NCBI GenBank assembly: GCA_033398695.1
Contig: CM065801.1
Location: forward strand, 53,578,358-53,642,357
Origin: Orobanche coerulescens
Taxonomy: Eukaryota; Streptophyta; Magnoliopsida; Lamiales; Orobanchaceae
Reading direction: 5' to 3'
DNA: 64,000 nucleotides
This document shows positions 1-12,143 of this stretch, one piece after another. The position numbers and the translations under genes were made by a program. The notes beneath the pieces were generated by a model. The model searched no databases. It had not been told where the DNA came from and saw only the letters and a program-made list of their open reading frames with translations. Every line of letters begins with the position of its first letter. Positions within the stretch are counted from its first letter, which is position 1.

Positions 1-499
1 CTTTTCATTATGTTTGGATCTTTGAGGATTCCTGGTTATTGTTATTCGTGGAATGTGAATTGTATGGCTCGTATTTTTGCACTTGTACTTGCACTAGCAA
101 AACAGTGGAGTTTTGCTAACCCCCGAGTATTCGGGGGGTGGATGTCTATTTTTGCATTCAGGTTTTGGAGCATGGCACAGGGTCGGCACGAAGGATGATG
201 AAAGATGAACGGTACTAATCACACGAGGATCCGTTGATGTCGTATTGGTCTAGTTGTATTTTCTTTTCCGCTGCAGTATCTTTTTCCCGTTGCATGGGAG
301 TTCATTGTATTTTGACCCCTGCGTGGGTATGTGTTTGGAATTGAGTTGTATGTTATTATTGAAAGACCAAGTCGGTCTACTGAGTCATTTTAGCCTTAAA
401 GGCGATGTTTATATGTTTGATTTTAGCTATCAGCCTGGTAGATCCTCGAGGAGAGGGTCTACGGCGTGTAATATCCCTGAGTGGATTGGGGGTGTTACA
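1..499 (+). repeat. 3' end of a family-J LTR (Ty3/Gypsy)
   Basis: This stretch aligns by eye, nearly base for base, with the last part of the complete family-J LTR at about 59040-59525. Shared blocks include the run ending in GGTTTTGGAGCAT and the terminal ATTGGGGTGTTACA. The LTR ends with CA at 499, as expected of an LTR 3' terminus. Its 5' part lies outside the window, so it cannot be told whether this is a solo LTR or part of a complete element. No primer-binding site follows at 500, which fits a 3' LTR or a solo LTR. The short ORFs inside it are not coding. Confidence 0.85.
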
Positions 500-1395
500 C
501 AAACGACCCGATAGAAGCGATTGTTAATGTTCTAAACCTTTTTTCCGTGATCTTTTAGCGAATCACCCCATCAAAGTTATTTAGCTAGTCGATTGTTAGT
601 AGGGATTCATCCCCATCAAAGGAGTTTCTCTTGTTTTCGAAAAGAACAATCGCGATTTTAGAATTTGCCGCCAGCAAACGGGTTTTATTTTAATTGTGAG
701 CATTCGGTTATCCCAAACCTTATATTCTTTGAGTATCGAAACTAATGATTGACAACGTGTGTGTCGGTGATTCTAAACTCCCATATCATTCTCATAATTG
801 TAATCACTAGATATTCCAACCTTAAATTTGGTGTTTTTAACACTTAGCTATTAATTTAATTTCCGGCACTTGTGTTACGATCTTACATCTCAATCGAATC
901 ATTCACCATGTTTTTAATTTAATTTACTTTTGTTAATTCGACTATTTTACAAACATAATCGAACTTCAAACCATTTCCACTCCTTGTGAGATCGACCTCG
1001 GAGTTACTTGTCGATACCTACAAAAGCGATTCGTACACTTGCGAGTTTTAATTTGTTCATTAATGGCCGAACCACCCCTTTTGTTTTGTCTTGATCTTCA
1101 TTTTCCACCTTAATAGGTGGAAGACCATAGAAAATGGGGGTGAGAATTATTCTTGGAGAGTAATTAAAAAGAAGTAAAGTAGAAAAATAAAAGTGAGACT
1201 TACTCGGTGGAAATAACCTCACGACATTTTTCCAAGAGAAAGAGAGTGAGAAAAACTTCTTTCCCTCAAGTCATCTTCTTCATCTTTATACTTCACATTT
1301 TTCTTAGAGAAAAATTGTGAGAAAATGTATTTAAAGAGAAAATTATTTTTCACTTGGAATGATATTAATAAATTTAGTAAGTTCCGACTACCTTG
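500..1395. other. Unassigned AT-rich spacer, possible old LTR remnant
   Basis: No gene is visible here. The part around 985-1060, with a GTGAGATCGACCTCGG block followed by a CACTTGCGAGT block, resembles in style the end of LTRs of the Tat/Athila branch of plant Gypsy elements. The resemblance is from memory and is weak. The spacer ends at the 3' LTR of Copia A. Its last five bases, CCTTG (1391-1395), would be the target-site duplication of A, but the matching right-hand copy has been lost. Confidence 0.35.
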
Positions 1396-3673
1396 TGTTG
1401 GGATTCGGTGCCTAAATCGAAGGCCCAGCAGAAGCGGTAAAATGAAAATTAATTCGATCTGAATCCCTACGAGGATCGATCGAGCTACATATATACGAAT
1501 ATAGAAATGAAATCACAAGAGATATAAGAAACTCACCCTTGTAGTCCATTGATTAAATGGATTCCTTCTTGATCTATCCCGAGCTTGAAATGAATTCCCT
1601 ACGATCCAAAGCGCTCCAAGCACTTGAATGATCCAACGCCGAAAAGACAACATCTTTACTTGTCACGCGTCGAAGAAATGACCGAAATGACTAAACCTCG
1701 TTATCCTCCAAGGATACGGCTAGAACAAGGTTGTAGAAGCTTTGCAAAAACAAGATTACAACACTCCAAGTGTTTAATCTATAATCTCTCTATCTCACAA
1801 AAATTTTCTCCAAGAAAACTTATGAATATGATGAGGAATGTTGAAGAACACTTTGAGAAACTCTTTCTCTCTCTCTTTCACAAAACACACAGTTGGTATT
1901 GTGATTGGAAGAGGTATTATGTCTTCACATTAGTCTTCATTATATCCTCCTCAATCAAGACCAAATCACCTATAAGGATAAATAATATGATCTTGTCCCC
2001 TTGACAAAACATAAGTCATCCACCAACATGTAGAGACTATGACCAAAGGTGTTTAATCTAAGTGTTTAATCTATAATCTCTCTATCTCACAAAAATTTTC
2101 TCCAAGAAAACTTATGAATATGATGAGGAATGTTGAAGAACACTTTGAGAAACTCTTTCTCTCTCTCTCTTTCACAAAACTCACGGTTGGTATTGTGATT
2201 GGAAGAGGTATTATGTCTTCACATTAGTCTTCATTATATCCTCCTCAATCAAGGCCAAATCACCTATAAGGATAAATAATATGATCTTGTCCCCTTGAAA
2301 AAACATATGTCATCCACCAACATGTGGAGACTATGACCAAAGGAAAAGGGAAGGAAAAGGGGTGGCCATCTAGAAGGAGCTGGGCGAGTTCGGTCCGTTT
2401 CGGACTCCCGTGAGTCCAAACAGATAAACTCTGATTCCGTTCCGATGTATTTATATCGATTAATTAATTAATCATATCAAATACATAATAACATAATTAA
2501 TTTCTCCAAGAAATAATTATATTCATGAATTAAATTAATCACCCAGTAATATATTTAATTCATTTGGCCATAAATCAATTTATCCAATAAATCGATTCAG
2601 ACATCCAATGTCCCAAATTAGATATCCAATATCTAATATTCATAATGATATAATAAGCTTGATTCATTCCGTCGTCAATCCTATTGCGCGACTCGGTAGA
2701 TCCATCTCAGTCAGCAATGGAAGGAACTAAAGAGTAGTAGCACCACCTAGCCAGTCTGGCTGCCTACACTGTACCCCAACTGAGAACGAATGATGGAATC
2801 ATTCAAGAACCATTCTGTCGTGAATACTAGTATACGTATAAACCCTTCTTTCAAATGTCCCGATCAAGTTATAGGGTCACGGTCAGTCAAACCCTATCTA
2901 TACTTGACGCTATGCATGCGTTAATGCAAATCGAGATCATCGAGTTCTCGTGTATCCAATACAACTAGCTCCAATGATTTGGCCAAAGACTTATGATCTC
3001 ATCTACCAATAACCGCATAGGACATATAATCCACTCACTAACGGGAGAAAGAATTCTATCTTGGTATTCAGTAGGACCTTATACTTGGCCATCAAGATGC
3101 ACGTCGAGGTTGACCCCCGCCTTCCGGTTTACAGGGTCGAACTACTCTAATGAAAATCTTGACGTCACAAGCACATCCCTACTAAATCATCAAGTAGAAG
3201 GTTCACGAATACCTATCAGAACCTTTCGATTCCGTCATTGACTGTCCCGGAGTGAAATCTGTGTGACGAGTCGAGGGTGAGTCAGTTCGAGTATACTAAT
3301 CCAATTAGCATACCTATAACGTGTGCTCCCACTAACCATTAGTGTTCGACAGGCACTCTCTATGTCAAAGAACACGTCATACAAATCTTCACATAAACTT
3401 AACGCCCAATCAAGTTTCATCGACTTGCGAACGATTAAGTATTTGAGCTATAAACCTTTCCAGTGCTGACCCCCTTATCCAATAAGGAGTGGAACGTTTT
3501 GCTCTCAAATACACGGACTAGTTTCTATATGTATATTTACGAGTTAGGAATGCCAGTAACTACCAGTAAATAAAGAAACATTCATTTGCCTTATGATAAT
3601 GATTTACATAATTACAAGTACAATGCCCTCACTCAACATCCTCTGAGTGGCATTCGAGGGCATACTCCTAACA
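1396..3673 (-). repeat. 3' LTR of Copia A
   Basis: The LTR is 2278 bp. On the minus strand it starts TGTTAGGAGTATGCC at 3673 and ends in CCCAACA at 1396, giving the canonical TG...CA. Its end matches the stub at 21384-21553 for about 170 bp with a few substitutions. It carries a 292-bp internal tandem duplication (1771-2344). Confidence 0.85.
1771..2344. repeat. 292-bp tandem duplication inside the LTR of Copia A
   Basis: The segment beginning TGTTTAATCTATAATCTC at 1771 recurs at 2063, and both copies run to a shared GACTATGACCAAAGG end. They are nearly identical, with small differences in the CT-rich run. The ORF across the first copy (1624-2004) is not a gene. Confidence 0.85.
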
Positions 3674-3690
3674 ATCTCCCACTTGCACTC
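3674..3690 (-). other. Polypurine tract of Copia A
   Basis: Read on the minus strand this is GAGTGCAAGTGGGAGAT, directly upstream of the LTR start TGTTAGG. A purine-rich GTGGGAGAT tract next to the 3' LTR is the standard second-strand priming site of Copia elements. Confidence 0.75.
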
Positions 3691-3837
3691 AATGCCACAC
3701 ACTATGGTATCTAATATCCATGTTCTCCAGATGACACTCCAAGCTAATCTGAGAAAGTATCTTAGTCAGTGGATCAGCGACGTGTTCGGCCGAGTCTACT
3801 ATGTGCAGTACAATGTATCCTTTGCGAACAAATTCTC

Positions 3838-4198
3838 TTACGAGATGATACTTCCTCTCAATGTGTTTGGTGCTGTTGTAAAACCTCGGCTCCTTGGCCT
3901 ATGCCACAGCTCCATTGTTGTCGCAGTACAGCGGAACAGGCAGCTCTGCACATGGTATCCCTTGAAGTTCTCCCAGAAACTTCTTAATCTAGAACCCTTC
4001 ATTGGAAGCCTTCGAGGCTGCTTGATACTCATCCTGATAGGTGGAATCAGCAGTCGTGCTTTGCTTGGCGCTACACCAAGATACTGCTCCTCCATTAAGA
4101 GTAAATAGGTAGCCATAAGTAGACATCGAGTCGTCCTTCTGTCCTTCGAAGTCCGAATCAGTGAATCCCACCATATCCAATTCTCCACCGTCATACAT
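3838..4198 (-). pseudogene. Copia A RNase H (decayed)
   Basis: The minus-strand translation shows the Copia-type RNase H signature. It has a segment reading GFTDSDFEGQKDDSMSTYGY and then AVSWCSAKQ, followed by the D-E-Y-A-like core in altered form (DEYQAASKA). In intact copies this domain degrades the RNA strand of the RNA:DNA hybrid during reverse transcription. The reading frame breaks at about 3989, so the domain is spread over two frames. It directly follows the reverse transcriptase (4277 upward on this strand), as expected in a gag-pol polyprotein. It is non-functional. Confidence 0.8.
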
Positions 4199-4276
4199 AA
4201 GAACTATGTCTCTAGTCCTTCTTAAGTACTTGAGAACGTTCTTTACGGCTGTCCAATGTTCCCTACCTAGGTTTGC

Positions 4277-5611
4277 CTAAAACCTACTCACCACGCTTAC
4301 ATCATGCGCAATGTCAGGTCTCGTACACAACATTGCATACATAAGGCTACCCACGGCCGAAGCATATGGTATATTACTCATCTCTCTTCGTTGTTCCTCA
4401 CTTTGAGGACACATCTTCGAGGTGAGTTTTATTCCATGTCGCATCGGAAGGAACCCTCTTTTAGAATCATCCATCTTAAATCGCTTTAAGATCTTATCTA
4501 TATAGAGGGCTTGGGAAAGACCTATTGTTCTCTTCGCTCTATCCCGGTAGAGCCGAATACCAAGAATAAAGGTCGCTTCTCCCAAGTATTTCATGGAGAA
4601 ATTACTTGAAAGCCAAACTTTCACAGAACTGAGCATTCCCACATCATTTCCTATTAGTAGAATGTCATCTACATATAGGACTAAGAATGCGATATTGCTC
4701 CCACTAACCATCTTGTATACACAAGATTCCTCTTCATTTTGCACGAAGTCAAACTCTGTGACCACCTCGTCAAAATGAAGGTTCCAACTATGCGACGCTT
4801 GCTTCAGTCCATAAATGGAACGCTGAAGCTTGCACACTTTCTAAATATCAACTTTAGACACAAAGCCTTTAGACTGCTCCATATAGATTTCCTCCTCGAG
4901 GAATCCATTAAGGAAAGCCGTCTTTTCATCCATTTGCCATATCTCATAATCGTGGTAGGCATCTATAGCAAGCATCATGCGAATAGACTTGATCATAGCT
5001 ATGAGCAAGAAGGTGTCGTGGTAATCGATCCCTTTCTTTTGGGTATATCCCTTTGCCACAAGCCTGGCCTTATAGGCGTCAACCTTGCCATCTCCATCGG
5101 TCTTTCTCTTGTAGATCTACTTGTTCCCAATAGGCACTATGCCCTTGGGGCGGTCTACTAGAGTCCAGACCTGATTGACATGCATCGAGTCCATCTCAGC
5201 TTCCATAGCTTCACGCCATTTCGCGGAGTCTACATCCACCATCGCTTGGTCATAGGTCGTTGGGTCGGTCTCTTGGCTATCACTTGGAACCTCATGGAGA
5301 CCCAGCTCCTCCAAGTGCACAAGCCCATACCTCTTAGGTAAATGAGACACCCTACTAGACCTACGAGGTGGTTGTACTTTTGTTTCAAAAGGTTCGGTTC
5401 CAGTTTCTTGCACAGGTGTCTCCCGAGGAGTTTCATTGTATTCTTCTAAAGAAATACTTCTACCTGCTCTGCCTTCCTGAATGAACTCATCTTCTAGGAA
5501 GTATGCTTGTAAAGCAACAACTATCTTTCGATCTTCGGGCATGTAGAATAGATACCCCATCGTCCTAGACAAGAATCCAATGAAACGTCCCTTCGCGGAC
5601 CTAGCTTCCAA
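4277..5611 (-). pseudogene. Copia A reverse transcriptase with upstream linker (decayed)
   Basis: On the minus strand, translation from 5611 gives the linker typical between Copia integrase and reverse transcriptase (RRSSRVSHLPKRYG), then KWREAMEAEMDSM, which opens the reverse transcriptase domain. An in-frame stop lies at about 5117-5119, where a Trp codon is expected. The next segments carry ARLVAKGYTQ and MDEKTAFLNGFLEEEIYMEQ (about 4841-5059). The last segment carries IYGLKQASHSW and the catalytic YVDDILL (4277-4837). A further stop separates the last two segments. The order and motifs are those of Copia reverse transcriptase, which copies the element RNA into cDNA in the cytoplasmic particle. 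The copy cannot make an intact enzyme. Confidence 0.88.
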
Positions 5612-5614
5612 CTT

Positions 5615-6191
5615 TTACACCTTAGTCTTCTTGACATAGGCGGGACATCCCCAAATCCCAATGTGATTAAGACTTGGTTTCCTGCCCTCCCACATCTCAT
5701 GTGGAGTTTTAGGAACGGATTTGGAAGGACATATGTTTAAGATGTAAGCGGCAGTCAGGAGTGCATACCCCCACAGGTAAATCGGTAAGTCAGTATAGCC
5801 CAGCATGGAACGGACCATGTTCAACAAGGCCCAGTTCCTTCTTTCTGACACACCATTTAACTGAGGAGTACCTCGAGGTGTTAGTTGTGATACTATTCCA
5901 TGTTCTTTTAGAAACTCGTCAAACTCTGTACTCATGTACTCCCCACCTCGGTCCGACCGAAGTGCTTTGATATGATCACCACTTTTGCTTTTCCACTAGG
6001 GCCATGAATTCCTGGAATTTCTCAAAGGCCTCGGATTTATGTTTTATTAAGTATACATAACCATACCTAGGATGACCATCTGTAAACGTAATGAAATATT
6101 GATATCCGTCACGTCTTGCTTCCAAAGCGCCACATACGTCGGTATGGATTAATCCCAGTTTATCGGCGGCTCTTTCAAAAGTCCCTGCGAA
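5615..6191 (-). pseudogene. Copia A integrase catalytic core, C-terminal to element B insertion
   Basis: This half of the integrase is split from its N-terminus by element B. Translation on the minus strand from the insertion point gives AGTFERAADKLGLIHTDVCG, which includes the first catalytic Asp. The D2 region follows near 5935 (SDRGGEYMSTEF). The glutamate segment reads PQLNGVSERRN, and the linker reads GCPAYVKK. All three acidic residues of the D,D-35-E core can be placed, but a frame change near 5940-5975 breaks the ORF. The N-terminal zinc-binding part continues at 18379. Confidence 0.85.
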
Positions 6192-6196
6192 GGGGG
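6192..6196. other. Target-site duplication of element B, left copy
   Basis: GGGGG immediately precedes the TGTTGGG start of the 5' LTR. The same five bases follow the 3' LTR at 18374-18378. A 5-bp duplication is the usual length for Copia integration. Confidence 0.85.
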
Positions 6197-7236
6197 TGTT
6201 GGGAAAACAAGAACCCTGTATCGAAACAGTCGGGATATCCAATCCCTGTATCGAATGGTATTTGATAAAGAGGTTTTGACATATATGCCAATCCGCATAC
6301 AGTAAAGGAAACTGTATCGAAGCATTGATGCATTATCCTGTATCGAAGACTTGCCTTGAATCAGCATATAGTGAAGCCCTTCAGTACAGCAGAAGTCTTA
6401 TAAAAGACCAAGTATGGAAACTGTCTCGAATCTCAAATACAGTTATCTTCCATACAGCTCACAACAGGACAAAGAAGGAATCTCCAGAAGTCAAGTCACG
6501 TTGAATAAAGAAGTATTTAAATACTCAAGGATAAAGTATTTAAATACTGTCAGTCAACAGATCTTCAAATTCCGCTAAATCCGGATCGTGTTATAATCCC
6601 GTTGGAACGAAATCTCACTCAAACAGATACATCTCAACGGATATATATTTCAGAGACTATATATATCACATCAAGATGCTGAAGATCAGTTACCCCAAGC
6701 TATCGAAATTATTATCAGAGCAAAACATATCTCCAAAGCTTACTGCAACTCAGATCAAAAGAGATATACAGTGCTCATCATTCTGAACAACACTTCATCA
6801 GCTGAAATCTCTTTAAGTCAAAGTTGTTGTTCACCATCTGTTCTATACTTTGAACAAACAGCCCTGTGTGGACTGAGCAATCTGTGCTTCTCCGGAACTG
6901 TGTGTGAAGGATTTGCATTGAAGAAGACGAAGCTTCAGAAGTGTGTTGTTATAATTACGTAGTTGTGTACATAGTAATTATAATAAACTTTTTACTCCTG
7001 TGTGGAGGACCAGTGGACGTAGAGGGGTTTACCTCGAACCACTTTAATTACTGTGTTATTTACCTTCAGCTTTTACTATTTTAATTACTGTGATTAATTA
7101 AGTATACACTATACATTTAGTTGCTGTATCCACAGCAACCTACTAAGACTTCTGCTACGCACTTAGATTTAAAATCCGCACAGTTTGTTGTTTAAACTAT
7201 TTCCCAAACTGTATCCAGTATATTTAGTGGCCAACA
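6197..7236 (+). repeat. 5' LTR of Sirevirus B
   Basis: The LTR is 1040 bp, starts TGTTGGGAAAAC and ends GTGGCCAACA. It matches the 3' LTR (17232-18373) with roughly 1-2% substitutions by eye, but lacks a 103-bp stretch present there. The motif CTGTATCGA occurs four times in its first 150 bp (6216, 6246, 6312, 6338). A TATAAAA at 6399-6405 is a candidate core promoter, though other AT-rich runs nearby are also possible. Confidence 0.9.
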
Positions 7237-7238
7237 AG

Positions 7239-7250
7239 TGGTATCAGAGC
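7239..7250 (+). other. Primer-binding site of Sirevirus B (tRNA-Met)
   Basis: TGGTATCAGAGC lies two bases after the 5' LTR. It is the classic plant initiator tRNA-Met primer complement. Confidence 0.92.
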
Positions 7251-7344
7251 GGTTGATTCTAAAAAGAATCAGTCGTATTTTTAACCGAATCAGATCCAAA
7301 ATCACTTATTTTCAAAACAGTCTCTTTCATTTCTGTATTATCAC

Positions 7345-9670
7345 ATGGATACTTCTATGATCAACAAAGTCCCTATGTTCTCTATTAACGAATTTTATGA
7401 CTGGAGAATTAGAATGGAGGCTCATCTTGCAGCAATGCACGAAGAGATGATTTTTGTTATACAGGATGGTCCTATCAAGATCATGAAGGTAAACACGGCC
7501 GCAAGGATTGAACGCCAAGCCCATGCGGAGATGCTCGAGAAGGATCGCGAGCAATGGACCACAGATGAAAGAAAGCGAGCAAACCTTGACAACGTAGCTA
7601 AGAACGCGTTATTTGTCACTCTTGACAAAGGCACGTTCTCAAAGGTAAAGAGCTGCAAAACAGCCAAAGAAATCTGGGATAAACTCAAGTTGATTTGTGA
7701 GGGAACTGAGCTCTCAAAAGAAAACAAGATTTCAAAACTGACTGAGCAATTTGAATCTTTCGAAATGAAACCAACTGAGACACTTGAGGAACTTGACCTC
7801 AGATTCACTGGTATTGTCGGTGAACTTGAAGCGTTGGGAAAAATTTATACCCAAAAGGAGAAGAATTTAAAAGTTTTCAGATCTCTCCCAGCCCGATAGG
7901 ACATTAAGACCACAGCTATGCGTGTATCTTGCAATCTTAATGAAATATCTACTTTTGATCTCTTCTCTGACCTCAAAGCTTTTGAGTATGATATTGACAG
8001 AAGAGAGAAAGCTGAAGAATCTCCGTCAAAGGTCACAGCTCTAGCCGCTGTATCGAACCGTCGACACAGCATACCCAGCTCGTCGAAGCCTAGTCACAAG
8101 AATGCTGACAGTGACGACGACATCATGTCTCAAGATGAAATGGCGCTTCTCATGCATACATTCAAAAAGTTCATCAAACAGTCTGGAAAGACTCCCTACA
8201 GGCCCAAACCTGTCCACAAGGTAAGTACCGAAACATCATCTGGTGATGCTAACCTGTGCTATAATTGCAGAAAACCAGGTCATTATGCAAATAAATGTCC
8301 TCATCCCAAAGTCCAAAGGTTGCCGGAGGCCGAGCAACAAGAGAGAGATGAAAGAAGACGTGCTTGAAAAGACAAGCTCAAGGCCCTGATTGGAGAATCA
8401 GAAGCCTCCCCCACACCATCCAAATCAGCAGAATGTCTTCAGGTGGTCACTAAAAGTGATTCATCTGACGATGAGTTCGATGATAAAGCATATATGTGCT
8501 TTATGGCCAAATACATTCCAGAAGGTGAAGACAGCGACGATGAGGTAAGCTCAACCTCAGCTATTCCGTCAAATGCATCTCATACTTTTGAAAACATGAT
8601 GAATGAATTTAAAAACATTCAAAAGGCCCATGAGACACTGAAAACTGAGAATATACAGCTTCAATTAACTAATTTAGAGCTGAAAGATGAAAATGACTTG
8701 CTGAAAATAAATTATGAAAATATGTCTCTTGACTGTGAAACCAGCAAAGTCGATTTTGAAAAACTCATGGAGAGCAATCATCAACTTGCTCAAGAACTAA
8801 GTGAGGCGAAAACTCACAACGAGAGCAAGACAAATGATTTGGCTCTACTTCAAGCCAAAATCACAACTCTCGAAAAGCGAGAAACTGAACTTGAGACCAC
8901 TCTGAAATCGTTCGAGAAATCGTCCAAAAAAATGGAAGAAATTCTGAGCACTGGGCAAAATGCTCATGATAAAAGTGGCTTAGGATACAGTTCATGTTCA
9001 AACAAAGGGAAAACTAGTACAGTGTTCGTCAAGAGTGTAGAACACATTCCAGAATCGGAAGAAACCCCTAGTCCCATGAAGGAACCTGCTGTACCGAGAA
9101 AACCGAAGGCTGCTATTCCGCCCCCGCAATCCTATTCCAGACAGCGGAATCATAAGCCGTTCCAACCTGTGAGGCGCGCTCAACAGCATGCTCCCAGAGC
9201 ATATCAACAGCGCCAACTTGCTCGAAGGAAGGCTATATCCAACCACCAAAGGCCCGCACAAAGCATCACAAGACAAAGACGCCTAGGTATTGGATACAGG
9301 AGCCCCGTTATCCCTCGAGATAGCAGATGCTGGTTCAGTATCAACAACAGCATTGGGAATCCAACTGGAGACCCAGAAGGCAAGCTGTTAGGCCTAAGAA
9401 AATGGCTCCACCTCCAAGACGGCATTCGTACTGGATTAATAATAATAACCCTGAATTTTTTATGCATAATAATTATCATGGTTATAACAACTACGGATAT
9501 GCCCCCCATAGATATCGCAACACTGTACCGAGTATGTCCTACAGTAAACCAATTGCTGCCAGGAAAACTTGGGTACCAAGAGGAACTAACAATCATGGAC
9601 CCAAAAATCAAAGGGGACCTAAATCTACTTAATTTCTTTATTACAGGACATTCTAGAGGAGGATACCTGG
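7345..9670 (+). pseudogene. Sirevirus B gag with CCHC knuckle and coiled-coil extension (two in-frame stops)
   Basis: The ATG at 7345 opens a frame running MDTSMINKVPMFSINEF, a typical Sirevirus gag start 95 nt after the primer site. The frame meets a TAG at 7897-7899 and a TGA at 8365-8367, but continues in phase after both to 9678. At the first stop, element D has a Ser codon in the same position, so this TAG is a point mutation. The CCHC zinc knuckle (CYNCRKPGHYANKC) is at 8257-8298 and would bind genomic RNA. An acidic DSDDD/SSDDE-rich segment follows, then a predicted coiled coil of about 130 residues (about 8580-8950) ending near a GLGY motif. The C-terminal part is basic and Gln/Pro-rich. 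A frameshift near 9640-9670 separates it from protease. Confidence 0.85.
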
Positions 9671-10690
9671 TACTTTGATAATGGATGCTCTCGACACATG
9701 ACCGGAGATAGGAGCAAGCTATCAGATTTTGTAGAAGGTCGCGGTCCAAAAGTTCGTTTCGGTGATAAATCTAAAGGAAGAACAAGAGGGAAAGGAAACC
9801 TACTTGTCGGGAAATTCAAAGTCACCGATGTTGCATATGTTGAAGGCTTACAGTATAATCTACTTAGTATTGCCAGTTCTGTGATAAACAGTTCTCGGTG
9901 AAGTTCTATATAGATCGATGTAGAGTCAAAAACATCCAAACCAAGGAAGTTGTGCTTACCGGAAGCAGATCAGGTAATATGTATATTGCTGACTGGAAGC
10001 CTATGAGCTCCTCAATTCCATGCTTTGTTGCCAAAGGCACTGCAGATCTTAGCTGGTTATGGCACAAGAGGATGTCTCGCGTCAACTTCAAGACAATCAA
10101 AAAGCTCTCAAGACAGGGAATGGTTAGAGGTTTGCCAAATGTGTCATTCAAGAAGGACAGCGTCTGCGAACCATGTCAGAAAGGCAAGCAAATCAAGTCA
10201 ACCCTGAAGAGCAAATCATACCTTTCAACCCAAAGAGTGTTGGAAATGCTACACATGGATCTCTACGGTCCTGTAGACCCAGTAAGTTTGGGAGGTAAGA
10301 AATACTGCATGGTTGTTGTTGATGATTATTCCAGGTATGCTTGGACGATCTTTCTTAGCAAGAAGAAGGAAACAACATCAAAGCTGCCCGAGCTCCTGAG
10401 AAAGTTGCAAAATGAAAAGGCATCGAGTATCGTGTGCATTCGTTCCGACAGAGGTACAGAATTTACTAACCGCTTTATAGAGCAATACTGTTCGGAGAAT
10501 AGAATACGGATGAATACTCACCGCCCGTACACCTCAACAAAATGGTGTTGCCGAGCGAAAGAATAGGACGTTGAAAGAAGCAACAAGGACAATGATTGCC
10601 GTAAGCAAATTGCCACAGCGTTTCGGGTGAAGCAACCAATACAGATGCTACACTCAAAACCGCTGTATCATCAACAAGCACCACAACAAA
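9668..10690 (+). pseudogene. Sirevirus B protease and integrase (frameshifted)
   Basis: The frame opening at about 9668 reads WYFDNGCSRHMTG, the retroviral aspartic protease active-site region. Asn replaces the usual Ser of D-S-G. It stops at 9901, and an overlapping frame (9898-10566) carries the GAG-pre-integrase segment with WLWHKRMSRVNFKTIKKLS and CEPCQKGK, forming the HHCC zinc finger. The catalytic core follows with MLHMDLYGPV (first Asp) and IRSDRGTEF (second Asp). The glutamate segment NGVAERKNRTLKEATRTM appears only after a further shift near 10540. The two enzymes process the polyprotein and insert cDNA. Both are broken here. Confidence 0.85.
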
Positions 10691-11385
10691 ACAAGATATG
10701 AGGTATGGAACAACAAAACTCCGTTAGTTTCGTATTTCCACATTTTGGATGCAGTGTTATGTATTGAATAATGGGAAAGACCAACTTAGAACCTTTGATG
10801 AGAAATCGGATGAAGGAATATTCGTAGAATACTCCTCCGTCGGCAAAGCTTTGAAATCTTTAATAAAAGGAAGGCGACGATCGAGGAATCGATTCATGTA
10901 GTGTTTGACGAACCACACCATGACCCTACAGAGTAGATGATATCACTCGGAACATTCACCATCTATCTATCTTGGATCCTCCAACTCCCATAGAACACAT
11001 CGTTGATTTAGAAATCAATCCCGCACTGTAAGAATCGATGTGGACGAAGCCGTCTTTGTCATAAGTGAAGCCGTATCCACGTAATCTTTCGATACGACGG
11101 GATCCCGAATTAGAACTTGACCGAAGATGGTTGAGAGATCACCCGCAAGAGCCGATCATTGGAAACATAAATGCCGGTGTTTCTACTCGTAGGAGAATAC
11201 AGAGTACACAAGGAAATGTACTTTGTGCACAAGAAGAATCTGATGCTGAGATATCACAATTTCCTGAATGGAAATCTCAATCCGAGCTTAGAAGACTCAA
11301 TATGTGCACTATCGCTGTATTCTTAGCCCAAATCCAACTCTGTTTCACCATAGACGCTCTTAATAATTCTCATTAGATAACATAT
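10691..11385 (+). pseudogene. Sirevirus B integrase C-terminus and linker, strongly decayed
   Basis: This stretch should encode the integrase C-terminal region and the acidic linker before the reverse transcriptase. Short scraps fit, such as KSDEGIFVEYSS-like coding around 10800-10850 and a FNKR-like piece near 10860, but no frame stays open. Deletions of one or a few bases seem frequent here. Confidence 0.6.
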
Positions 11386-12143
11386 ATGGAAGAAGAGCTT
11401 AACGGTTTGAAAGAAACAATGTATGGTATCTTGTACCTGCACTCCACACATCAATCGGTCATAGGAACCAAATGGGTATTTCGAAACAAAAAGGATCGAA
11501 ATGGACTTATCATAAGGAACAAATCCAGACTAGTCGCACAAGGCTATAGTCAGGAAGAAGGCATAGACTATGATGGAACCTTCGCCCCTGTAGCGAGACT
11601 AGAAGCCATCAGGATATTTCTAGCCTTTGCCGCCCATAAGAGTTTTATTGTATACCAAATGGACGTCAAAAGTGCTTTCCTGAATGGAGACCTTGCAGAA
11701 GTTTATGTTGAACAACCACCGTGGTTTGCCAACACAGACGGTATCGACCTAGTTTACGTGCTAAGGAAAGCGCTGTATGGACTTAAACAAGCCCCTAGAG
11801 CCACAGTACGAAACCCCGTCCCAAGATTCTAACCAACAACGGATTTGAGAAAGGTGCTATGGACAAGACCTTGTTCAAGATACAGGAAGGTGATGACCTT
11901 CTTATGGTGCAAATCTATGTGGATGATATTATTTTTGGTTCAACTAACCTTGCTTTATGTCAAAGGTTCTCTCATCTCATGCAAAGTAAATTTGAAATGA
12001 GTATGATGGGGGAACTTAGTTATTTTCTAGGTTTGCAGGTAAAGCAGATGCCTACAGGTATTTCCATCAACCAAGAAAAATACAGCAAGGAGCTTCTCGA
12101 CAAATTTGGAATGAACACATTCAAATCCTCGCCAACCCCATGA
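11386..12143 (+). pseudogene. Sirevirus B reverse transcriptase (two frames)
   Basis: The first frame (11386-11832) contains [37 protein letters not shown] and [20 protein letters not shown], and ends after [10 protein letters not shown] frameshift at about 11805-11835 removes the segment normally reading WYE. The second frame (11859-12143) carries the catalytic YVDDIIFGST and SKFEMSMMGELSYFLGLQV. All expected Copia reverse transcriptase motifs are present in order, so the fold was complete before the frameshift. Confidence 0.88.

Noticed and set aside
7239..7250. tRNA-like sequence next to LTRs
   Set aside because: It is only the complement of a tRNA 3' end (primer site). No complete tRNA gene fold is present at any of these sites.
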